From a virus: 28,980 nt of DNA. The notes beneath the pieces were generated by a model. That model made no database searches. It saw nothing but the letters and a program-made list of their open reading frames with translations, and was not told where the DNA came from. Below are positions 1 through 5,687 of the stretch, piece by piece (within the stretch, counting starts at the first letter, position 1; every line of letters starts with the position of its first letter). The translations under genes and the position numbers were made by a program. The stretch lies in IMG/VR virus record IMGVR_UViG_3300026136_000413, positions 1 to 28,980 of that record; one strand, given 5' to 3'.

Positions 1-99
1 GCCATCTGGATACTTCTCTAACTTGGGGAGATCCGTAAGTGGATAACTCTCAGGCATTCCGCCTTTAGGGTCGTCGTATAATACGCATAGTATTTTCAT
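1..99 (-). CDS. fdh: NAD-dependent formate dehydrogenase, N-terminal 33 residues (runs off window)
   Basis: Seen: an ATG at 99, preceded by a strong AGGAG about 6 bases upstream, opens a frame that stays open for 33 codons to the window edge. It begins MKILCVLYDDPKGG and continues with SYPLTDLPKLEKYPDG. Known: this is the characteristic N-terminus of the single-subunit, metal-free NAD-dependent formate dehydrogenases of methylotrophs (Pseudomonas sp. 101 type, D-2-hydroxyacid dehydrogenase superfamily), which start KxLCVLYDDP and carry DLPKxxxYPGG at the same place. The enzyme oxidises formate to CO2 and makes NADH in the cytosol. Inferred: a phage-carried metabolic gene supplying NADH in a C1-using host. 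The catalytic Arg and His and the NAD site lie outside the window, so completeness is unknown. A promoter-like pair lies inside the end of the upstream uvdE gene. Confidence 0.8.
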   Translation of the reverse strand, partial: MKILCVLYDDPKGGMPESYPLTDLPKLEKYPDG

Positions 100-122
100 T
101 TTATCTCCTGTTAGTGTTATTG

Positions 123-151
123 ATTATACAGAATTCTCTAGGTATTGTCTA
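123..151 (-). promoter_or_regulatory. sigma70-like promoter for the formate dehydrogenase gene
   Basis: Minus-strand TAGACA (146-151), a 17-base spacer and a perfect TATAAT (123-128) stand 23 bases before the ATG at 99. The leader contains an AGGAG ribosome site, so this mRNA would have a normal leader, unlike the other sigma70-type promoters in this window. The boxes lie in the last codons of uvdE. Confidence 0.5.
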
Positions 152-1164
152 TATAATTGTTCCTGGGCCATGTTTTTACCTTTGGCCTCGACCTGTATGT
201 CGAAGTTTTCCGAGAACGATAGTGCCCAGTCGTTAACCTTCCTGTTTGGTAATAGGTCCGAGTGTGCTCGTAGTTTCTGTTTTTTGCAACCTCTGTCTAG
301 TAAATCTTTGATGTTGTGCATCTCTGTGTGTGTTTTGTCACCTAAGTCTGCAACTGCCAAGTGTTCATCTCTTGAATAAGAGTAGTGCATACTAGGCCTT
401 ACACCACGCCAACTGTCGATAACTCTTTTCACTCTGTCGTCATTTGCTTCAATATATTCCTCGTCTCTGATCCAATGATGATGTATGTCTAGCACAAGAG
501 CAAGATCCTTTTCCAATTCAAGACTGGCATCTAGTCCCCAACCCATTTCGTCATTCTCGATTGTGATCAGATTACGTGCCTCGGGAGATAACCTTGGTAG
601 TGCTTTACGTATGCCATCAGGTCCTTGTCTGCCAGAGATGTGTACATTAATCTTGCAACCATCCTGGAATGACTTACCAAAACCCATCCAACGTGCCATG
701 TCGGTATGGTATTCAAATTCTTCTATGCTACGTTCTACAATATCTGGTGTTGCACTTGAAAGCACACAGAATTGTCCTGGATGGAAACTTACCTTTACGC
801 CTAGTTTTCTAGCCATTTCACCTACAGGTGCAAATAACTTAGGCAGGTGGTTCTGTAATTCTGGTCTCTGCCACCAAGACTTCCAATCTTTTTCAGTGTA
901 ACCTTGAAGCATCTCACTACCTAGTCTCACCATCCTACGTTCAGGTGGCAGTGAGCCAACACGTTGTACCAGTCTACGTGCGGCAAGTGTGTTGTGTGTT
1001 AGTATGTCCCATTGGCGTTGTTCTGCCTCGTCCTTGTGCTCACGTAGCCAACGCATGGTTGTGGATCTGCCATTAAGTTCTCTGTCCTTGGCATTTACTT
1101 TCATGCCGCCAAATTCTTTCTCAGAGTTCAACCATTTGCAACAGAAACCAAAACGTCTTACCAT
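124..1164 (-). CDS. uvdE: UV-damage endonuclease (UVDE family)
   Basis: Nicks DNA immediately 5' of UV photoproducts and some other lesions, starting a repair route independent of UvrABC. The 346-residue protein covers the whole TIM-barrel family. Visible family motifs in order are FHPGQF (127-132), NVHISG (173-178), TIENDE (201-206), LDIHHH (225-230), RAHSD (299-303) and VEAKGKN (325-331). Together these supply the His, Glu and Asp ligands of the three-metal site. The start is right because FGFCCKWL matches the usual N-terminal strand. There is no convincing ribosome-binding site. Instead a sigma70-type promoter ends 6 bases before the ATG, predicting a leaderless message. It lies upstream of the formate dehydrogenase gene, whose promoter overlaps its 3' end. 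For a phage it would repair its own UV-damaged DNA in sunlit water. Confidence 0.93.
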   Translation of the reverse strand: MVRRFGFCCKWLNSEKEFGGMKVNAKDRELNGRSTTMRWLREHKDEAEQRQWDILTHNTLAARRLVQRVGSLPPERRMVRLGSEMLQGYTEKDWKSWWQRPELQNHLPKLFAPVGEMARKLGVKVSFHPGQFCVLSSATPDIVERSIEEFEYHTDMARWMGFGKSFQDGCKINVHISGRQGPDGIRKALPRLSPEARNLITIENDEMGWGLDASLELEKDLALVLDIHHHWIRDEEYIEANDDRVKRVIDSWRGVRPSMHYSYSRDEHLAVADLGDKTHTEMHNIKDLLDRGCKKQKLRAHSDLLPNRKVNDWALSFSENFDIQVEAKGKNMAQEQLYRQYLENSV

Positions 1165-1170
1165 GCCTTT

Positions 1171-1198
1171 ATTGTAACAGATATATGTAGTTTGTCAA
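1171..1198 (-). promoter_or_regulatory. sigma70-like promoter, leaderless geometry (uvdE)
   Basis: Minus-strand TTGACA (1193-1198), 16-base spacer, TACAAT (1171-1176), then 6 bases to the uvdE ATG. The TGA inside TTGACA is also the stop codon of the upstream ParB-like gene. A start of transcription 6-7 bases after the -10 box would fall on or next to the initiation codon. Confidence 0.6.
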
Positions 1199-1578
1199 TC
1201 TTTATAGAAGGCCCACTGGCCAATTATATCACTGCACTCCAGTTTGAAACCGTATTCTCTGTCGATGTCTCGCAGTATTTTGTTTGCCTTGGCCATGTTC
1301 AATCCTATGTCTGCTGGTAATGGCAAGGCTTCTATCTCTTTTTCTTTCATTGCTTTGGCGGCCTGTACCCTGTGCCAACCATCTGTCAACAAATAGTATC
1401 CGGAATCTTTTATGGGAGTTACAAGTATTGGATCAAACGGCTCTTCTTGTTTTTTAAGTTTGTTTATCCAACCTCTTTTTTCTTTATTAAGAGGACGTAC
1501 TGCACCGAGACCCATTTCAGCCATTGTAACAAGTTTATCAATGGGCACGAGTGTCCTTTTGAGTTTGATCTTTTTCAT
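1195..1578 (-). CDS. ParB/sulfiredoxin-fold domain protein
   Basis: A 127-residue protein. Residues 10-80 resemble the ParB N-terminal (ParB/Srx) fold. There is a lead strand VPIDKL, then PILVTPIKDSGYYLLTDG, and the signature DGWHR at 66-70, which corresponds to the DGxHR motif that binds nucleotide phosphates in this superfamily. No helix-turn-helix DNA-binding domain follows, so it is not a partition protein. Stand-alone proteins of this type in phages include nucleases and unassigned enzymes. The gene overlaps the DUF2061-like gene by one base (TAATG), so translation is probably coupled. Its stop codon is embedded in the -35 box of the uvdE promoter. The exact activity cannot be read from the sequence. 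Confidence 0.6.
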   Translation of the reverse strand: MKKIKLKRTLVPIDKLVTMAEMGLGAVRPLNKEKRGWINKLKKQEEPFDPILVTPIKDSGYYLLTDGWHRVQAAKAMKEKEIEALPLPADIGLNMAKANKILRDIDREYGFKLECSDIIGQWAFYKD

Positions 1579-1817
1579 TACTTAATGCCTTTAATTTTTT
1601 TATATGTTTTGTGGAGTGCATAGAACCATAATCCATTAATGCTTGGCTCAACAAGTGCAACAGCACCGGCCTCCCATAAACTGGCTCCTGTCATCACACT
1701 GACCACAGTCATTGCTATTATAATATGGCCAAATGTATAAATCAGTGCAAGTCCTAAACTTGAACTAGTTAATAATTTTTGAAATGCTCCTTGTATGCCT
1801 TGTGTAAACTCAGTCAT
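1578..1817 (-). CDS. DUF2061-like small membrane protein
   Basis: A 79-residue protein with a hydrophobic stretch at about 21-45, a second weaker one around 48-67 and a basic tail (YKKIKGIK). The order GHIIIAMTVVSVMTGASLWEAG, then VEPSINGLWFYALHKTYKK, resembles DUF2061. That family of predicted two-helix inner-membrane proteins has a conserved central Thr-Gly and a closing E..K/N..YY.HE pattern. No function is established for the family. It overlaps the GroES gene upstream by 8 bases and the ParB-like gene downstream by one base, so the three probably form one transcription unit. Confidence 0.55.
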   Translation of the reverse strand: MTEFTQGIQGAFQKLLTSSSLGLALIYTFGHIIIAMTVVSVMTGASLWEAGAVALVEPSINGLWFYALHKTYKKIKGIK

Positions 1818-2277
1818 TGCCCGGAAGTGATGTCATTTGTTGCATTCCACCAGTGTTGACGTATCCTGCTTGTTTTCTATTGAATTCTGGTTCATCGTCT
1901 GATACAAGGAGAATGTCATTCTCGTCAATCATTCTGACTTCTAATTCAACGCCTATCTCACCGGCAGATCCTTTTTCTTTTCTTTTAACTTTGAATGCTC
2001 TTGACCATCTGCCATGTGCAACCAATATCCATTGTCCGACTTTAACGTCATCTTGTAACCTACCTACGGCGTATACTTTGCCCCATCTAGGGTGTATGCC
2101 TTCTGCGGTGCCGTCGTCGTCAACTAATATGATTCCACCTTTGGATTTTGTTTCTCCAAAGTGCATATCGGATACCAACACTCTTTTCTTAAGTGGGATT
2201 ATATCATTCTCCACGGTGTATTGCTTACCACCATGAGAACCAAAACCTTTGTTCTGTAAGTCTTCTATCTGTCCCAT
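1810..2277 (-). CDS. groES: GroES-like co-chaperonin (T4 gp31 type)
   Basis: A 155-residue protein with a GroES barrel at about residues 28-130. The first strand PLKKRVLVSDMHF is followed by a loop around GETKSKGGIILVDD that occupies the place of the mobile loop contacting GroEL. Then come WGKVYAVG, VKVGQWILVAHG and a closing NDILLVSDDE. The extended sheet and the inserted segment KRKEKGSAGEIG make it longer than host GroES (about 95 residues), as in T4 gp31, which replaces GroES so that GroEL can fold the large major capsid protein. Inferred role: capsid-protein folding during infection. It is preceded by a TTGACG-17-TATAAT promoter only 8 bases from the ATG. The C-terminal tail after residue 130 is Gln/Asn-rich and probably disordered. 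Confidence 0.85.
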   Translation of the reverse strand: MGQIEDLQNKGFGSHGGKQYTVENDIIPLKKRVLVSDMHFGETKSKGGIILVDDDGTAEGIHPRWGKVYAVGRLQDDVKVGQWILVAHGRWSRAFKVKRKEKGSAGEIGVELEVRMIDENDILLVSDDEPEFNRKQAGYVNTGGMQQMTSLPGND

Positions 2278-2285
2278 ATAGAAGT

Positions 2286-2314
2286 ATTATATAAGATTTA
2301 TTCTAGTCCGTCAA
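2286..2314 (-). promoter_or_regulatory. sigma70-like promoter, leaderless geometry (groES)
   Basis: Minus-strand TTGACG (2309-2314), 17-base spacer, perfect TATAAT (2286-2291), then 8 bases to the GroES ATG. The -35 box and spacer overlap the last codons of the preceding 125-residue gene. No Shine-Dalgarno sequence fits between the -10 box and the start codon. Confidence 0.6.
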
Positions 2315-2675
2315 GAGCCGCTTCTATGCCTTTTTTAGGCGAGGCTTTTGGTTTTGTAGATTTCGTTACCTGTTTGGCTTGTGGCTTTGCAGTCATCACT
2401 GGTTTAGGTGCTGGTGCAGTCTTTCTAGGTGCCTGTGGTTTTGCTCTCGCAGGCCTGTCATCGACTCTGCCCTTTGGTTGCTCGTAGTATTTTTTTATGA
2501 CTTTGTCTTTTGACGTAATTATCTGACCGCCTGGTCCTAGCACATCACCACGTGCATTCACGTTCATGTTTCCAACTGCTATTTGATCTTCGTTGGTTGC
2601 TCTCAATTTTTCTATGTCGATCATTCTGCCCTGCATAGATCTGTACATTCTTTTTCTTGTTGGTCTTGCTACCAT
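2298..2675 (-). CDS. conserved-type phage protein with basic Pro/Lys/Ala-rich tail
   Basis: A 125-residue protein of unknown function. The N-terminal 60 residues look ordered and conserved in style (YRSMQGRMIDIEKL, IAVGNMNVNARGD, LGPGGQII). I recall similar proteins in T4-like marine phages but cannot name one. Residues 70-115 are a low-complexity Lys/Pro/Ala tract suggesting a flexible, nucleic-acid- or protein-binding tail. The C-terminus GIEAALDGLE is acidic. A good ribosome site (AGGAG) stands 6-7 bases before the ATG. There is no membrane segment or signal peptide. A virion or assembly role is possible but unsupported. Confidence 0.6.
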   Translation of the reverse strand: MVARPTRKRMYRSMQGRMIDIEKLRATNEDQIAVGNMNVNARGDVLGPGGQIITSKDKVIKKYYEQPKGRVDDRPARAKPQAPRKTAPAPKPVMTAKPQAKQVTKSTKPKASPKKGIEAALDGLE

Positions 2676-2693
2676 AATATGCTCCTATTACAA

Positions 2694-3719
2694 TTACTTA
2701 TCATCACGTTGATCACCTGGTCCTAAAATATCTCCAGGAAGGTCGCCATAGACGATCAAAACACTCCTAGGTTCGTCGCTGTCATTTACCGCTGTGTGGG
2801 TGTGCTCTAAAGTGTTGATCAGACATGGCCTATTCTTAAATGGTACCACGCCTGCTTTACCAAGTTTGAAATGATTTTTAGACCAATCGCCCTTCAAAGG
2901 CCAGTAAAATTTTTTACAACCTCGTATCACACTGTATTTTTTTCTACTATAATGGTCATCCCTGTGCATGAATAGATGGCTCTTTGGATACAGAGTCTGC
3001 ATTGAAATACTTAATATATTTTTGTAACCGACTTTATCTATTAAGAGTTCTTTCATTTTAGGTGCTTTAGACCAATCCATATCTAGAAACGGAAGATCTG
3101 ATTTTGTAGGTGAGTTTGTCTTTATATCCATTACTCCTCGAAAGGCTCCTGTGATATCTCTTACATTAATAGCATTCATCTCCTCAATGATGTCATCAAC
3201 TTCTGGAGTTTCGATGTCTAAAATCTTATATGGTGTGTAATCAGTGTCTGTTTTCCACCAGTGTGGACCATCACCATTTGCCAGATAACTTTTTATACTT
3301 TCAGGAAATTGGTTTTCTAGCACACAAGGTCTATCAACAGTAAAAACATATTTTGTAAAGAGATTCTTTCCGAAATCTCCACCGTCTATTTCTGTAAAAA
3401 CCCTATCTAGAAACACCCCTAATTTTGTGTGTATCCAGAGTTTCATGACTCCACCTTCGTCCCACATGGCCGCGGCAGGTTGATGTTCACTCCCATTTCC
3501 GTCAACGTAGTATCCTGTGTAAAGAGTGTGCTCTATACTTTCATCATTCAGTTTTACATCTTTGATTTCTGTTCTCTGTCCTGTATAAGGCAAGTTTAAT
3601 TCGTACCACCCATCATCTAAACTGAAATCTTCATCCAGTTTGAAATCTGTTCTATTGCCCGATAGGTCTAGTAGGAAATTTTCTTTTATGGGCCTGTTGC
3701 TCTCAATAGAAATCTTCAT
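2694..3719 (-). CDS. 2OG-Fe(II) oxygenase-like protein (Asp/Asn beta-hydroxylase fold)
   Basis: A 341-residue protein. The C-terminal 110 residues carry an iron-binding facial triad pattern, HRD at 252-254 (HxD) and the distal His at 308 in HTHTAVN, followed by R318 placed to bind 2-oxoglutarate. The surrounding LYPKSHLFMHRDDH and the closing VLIVYGD strand resemble aspartyl/asparaginyl beta-hydroxylase-like and prolyl-hydroxylase-like cupins. The N-terminal 180 residues are mixed beta-structure with no family I recognise. Substrate unknown; phage oxygenases of this type have been proposed to modify proteins or nucleotides. The start overlaps the stop of the upstream DnaE-like gene (ATGA), so the two are translationally coupled. 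No signal peptide is visible. Confidence 0.6.
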   Translation of the reverse strand: MKISIESNRPIKENFLLDLSGNRTDFKLDEDFSLDDGWYELNLPYTGQRTEIKDVKLNDESIEHTLYTGYYVDGNGSEHQPAAAMWDEGGVMKLWIHTKLGVFLDRVFTEIDGGDFGKNLFTKYVFTVDRPCVLENQFPESIKSYLANGDGPHWWKTDTDYTPYKILDIETPEVDDIIEEMNAINVRDITGAFRGVMDIKTNSPTKSDLPFLDMDWSKAPKMKELLIDKVGYKNILSISMQTLYPKSHLFMHRDDHYSRKKYSVIRGCKKFYWPLKGDWSKNHFKLGKAGVVPFKNRPCLINTLEHTHTAVNDSDEPRSVLIVYGDLPGDILGPGDQRDDK

Positions 3720-4237
3720 CGTAAAAATTCTTTGATGTCTAGATTGTAAAGTAAAGGGTTAATCTTGTGTACTCCAATCAAGAACAAACAGAAACTGGCC
3801 ACACTCGATCCTCTTCCAACTCCCCATACAATGTTGTTGGCTCGTAGTGTGTCAACAAAATATATTAAGAACTGTAACACTTTTACAAATTTTTTCTTCT
3901 CGAATAAATCATATTCGGTTTGCACTCTCATCTTTTCCTCATCGTTTTGGCATTTGTCTAATAGCCATTGTAACACATTTATTTGATAATACTTCTCTGG
4001 CATGTGCCAATTACCAATATTTATTGTGTCAAATTCTTCCACAGATTTTCTGTCTGGCACTGTTTTAATCAGCGGAAACCCTAATCCTGTCTGTTTTATT
4101 GCGTTGTTGTATTGCTCTGTTTCGCTGAAGAACAATTTAGAAATATCAAAGTCTGGATTGTTGTAAAGTAGGTCTATGGTTTCCTGTTCAGAAAATACCA
4201 CATCACCGTGTTCATTTGTTTTTGTCTTTGCCGCCAT
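3716..4237 (-). CDS. DnaE-like (C-family polymerase) palm fragment without catalytic motif
   Basis: A 173-residue protein. Its last 65 residues match the segment of bacterial DNA polymerase III alpha that precedes the active site: a helix ending in YFVDTLRANNI, then WGVGRGSSVAS (138-148), which parallels the GPGRGSxAGS phosphate-binding loop, then IGVHKINPLLYNLDIKEFLR, which parallels the DPLxxxLLFERFL segment. In DnaE the catalytic PDxDxDF motif follows immediately; here the protein stops exactly before it. No continuation exists in other frames, because the 2OG-type gene begins at the stop (ATGA overlap). So this is a discrete short gene rather than a frameshifted polymerase. It cannot be a polymerase by itself; nucleotide or DNA binding is the inference. 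The start is supported by AAAGG six bases upstream. Confidence 0.65.
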   Translation of the reverse strand: MAAKTKTNEHGDVVFSEQETIDLLYNNPDFDISKLFFSETEQYNNAIKQTGLGFPLIKTVPDRKSVEEFDTINIGNWHMPEKYYQINVLQWLLDKCQNDEEKMRVQTEYDLFEKKKFVKVLQFLIYFVDTLRANNIVWGVGRGSSVASFCLFLIGVHKINPLLYNLDIKEFLR

Positions 4238-4847
4238 CTAAAACCTTTGGTTGGAACTCAAATATTTTAGCATGGTACTCGTGCTGTTTGTCAACAGGAA
4301 TCTTTTGATTGTTCCAACTGAAATGTCCTGTGTATATGCCTTTGTCCAATTCTTCATCATATGTCGCCGTGTCGGGTCTTAACCACCATGGATCAAACGT
4401 GTTGTATTTTTCCGAGAACCAGTCCGGTCTATCTAAAAGTATAAGCTCTTTGCTGTCTTTGTCAACCGTATAGGTAATACCGTCGCCCTGCCAGGAACTG
4501 AGTGATATGTGATTTATGACAATCTTACTATCTAGTATGCTGTTGGCCTTGCAGAAACACACGGCCGCCATTATCTGATCGTAAGGTGGTTTTGGTAACT
4601 CGATAAACCTATTATTGGTATTAGTTTTCAAAATACCATATAATTTTTCATCACGCCATGTGGTAATTGTATTTGCAAACACTTGTTCAAAAAGACTTTT
4701 CAATCTTTCAAAGTATTCTGTCTGTTCTTTTAAATTTGCAGTGTGAGGTGTGAGTGATATTTCTACCTTGTACTCGTTAGGAAAAAGTTCTCCGTCGACG
4801 ATTATTATTGATTTAAATTTAGTTTTCCAAGTGAAACTGTTTGACAT
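4212..4847 (-). CDS. phage protein of unknown function
   Basis: A 211-residue soluble protein I do not recognise. The ATG at 4847 is chosen over two in-frame TTG codons just upstream. The chain starts with a beta-rich stretch (WKTKFKSIIIVDGELFPNEYKVEISL) and a helix with a Phe/Leu pattern (EYFERLKSLFEQVF). A middle domain follows with a Cys pair in AAVCFCKANS, and the C-terminal half is rich in Trp and Asp (SSWQGDGITY, FDPWWLRPD, HFSWNNQKIP). Its 3' end overlaps the DnaE-like gene by 26 bases, so the two are probably made together. No signal peptide, membrane helix or catalytic motif is obvious. Confidence 0.65.
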   Translation of the reverse strand: MSNSFTWKTKFKSIIIVDGELFPNEYKVEISLTPHTANLKEQTEYFERLKSLFEQVFANTITTWRDEKLYGILKTNTNNRFIELPKPPYDQIMAAVCFCKANSILDSKIVINHISLSSWQGDGITYTVDKDSKELILLDRPDWFSEKYNTFDPWWLRPDTATYDEELDKGIYTGHFSWNNQKIPVDKQHEYHAKIFEFQPKVLDGGKDKNK

Positions 4848-4859
4848 CAACAATACTTA

Positions 4860-5111
4860 CTAGTCTATGTTGATCAGGTCTCCAATATCTGGTTCGTTCC
4901 TTAATTTCTTGTTGTTCTTGTGCCAGGCCTCAATTCTTCTTTGTCTGATGGCATCACGATATGTGTTGAGAGCCATTTGTAGATTGGCCAACATTTCAGG
5001 ATTACGTCCACGTCTTGCTATTGCAACTTTTCTTGTGAGATCTTTAATCCTTTTTGAAATGTCCTCTTCGGACATATTACCTATTTCTTCTTGCATTGGA
5101 TGGAAATACAT
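4860..5111 (-). CDS. small charged helical phage protein
   Basis: An 83-residue protein, mostly helical and charged (SEEDISKRIKDLTRKVAIARRG, then LANLQMALNTYRDAIRQRRIEAW). The ATG at 5111 is preferred over in-frame GTG codons because a perfect AGGAGG lies 5 bases before it (5117-5122). It ends with an acidic EPDIGDLINID. The pattern suggests a short coiled coil that may form dimers. It sits directly behind the virion structural block, so a structural or assembly role is possible. No family is recognised. Confidence 0.65.
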   Translation of the reverse strand: MYFHPMQEEIGNMSEEDISKRIKDLTRKVAIARRGRNPEMLANLQMALNTYRDAIRQRRIEAWHKNNKKLRNEPDIGDLINID

Positions 5112-5123
5112 CACCACCTCCTA

Positions 5124-5687
5124 TTAGATATAGTTTTTGCCTAACTGATGCATCAATATGGTAGTGCCTCCATCTGCACTCATGAATTCATACAGATATC
5201 TACCTGATGTTGGACATGTGATTGTTTTAGAACTGCCATCTCCGCCATCAACATTTTCTGATACTTTCACACTGTTTGGAATTGTGATTGTGTGTGCTGT
5301 ACTGGCGTAGCCAATATCTAAAATTATTCTGCCCAGTTTGCCTGTTGCTGGTAGGTTCAGGAAACTCAAAGTTATTGAAGCATTGGTTGTCAAAGTTTGA
5401 TAATGACCTTTTTCATGGTCTAATGTGATTGCACCGCCTGTTGTGCCATGTGCGAACACTGTTTCTGAATTGTCTTTTAATTCTGCATCTGAAACAATAT
5501 TACCTGAGAAATCATTGTTAGCATTTAGGCTTGCCTTATTACTCTGTAGGTCTTCAATTTCAGTTTTTGTTTCCGTGAAGTTGTTCTTGATTGCATTGAA
5601 GTTGTCCCTCATGCCCTGAGAACTGTTGTCTTGTCCTGCTGTTGGGTATGTCCCGTCTATGTTTCCTGGTACTATGTTACTTGCCAT
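5124..5687 (-). CDS. virion structural / fibre-type protein, short
   Basis: A 187-residue protein. The N-terminus carries the motif GQDNSSQGMRDNFNAIKNNF. This is a variant of the motif that opens the three longer fibre genes to the right (GDTLR.AM.KIN.NF), and it is followed by a short helix (TETKTEIEDLQ). Residues 75-187 are a beta domain (GGAITLDHEKGHYQTL, LGRIILDIGYAST, TITIPNSVKV). It is probably a baseplate- or fibre-associated virion protein, with the shared N-terminus acting as the attachment part and the beta domain exposed. It overlaps the Ig-repeat gene by one base (TAATG). Confidence 0.65.
   Translation of the reverse strand: MASNIVPGNIDGTYPTAGQDNSSQGMRDNFNAIKNNFTETKTEIEDLQSNKASLNANNDFSGNIVSDAELKDNSETVFAHGTTGGAITLDHEKGHYQTLTTNASITLSFLNLPATGKLGRIILDIGYASTAHTITIPNSVKVSENVDGGDGSSKTITCPTSGRYLYEFMSADGGTTILMHQLGKNYI

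Noticed and set aside
3716-4237. Frameshifted full DNA polymerase III alpha
   Set aside because: No polymerase-like sequence continues in other frames; the downstream gene starts at the stop with an ATGA overlap.
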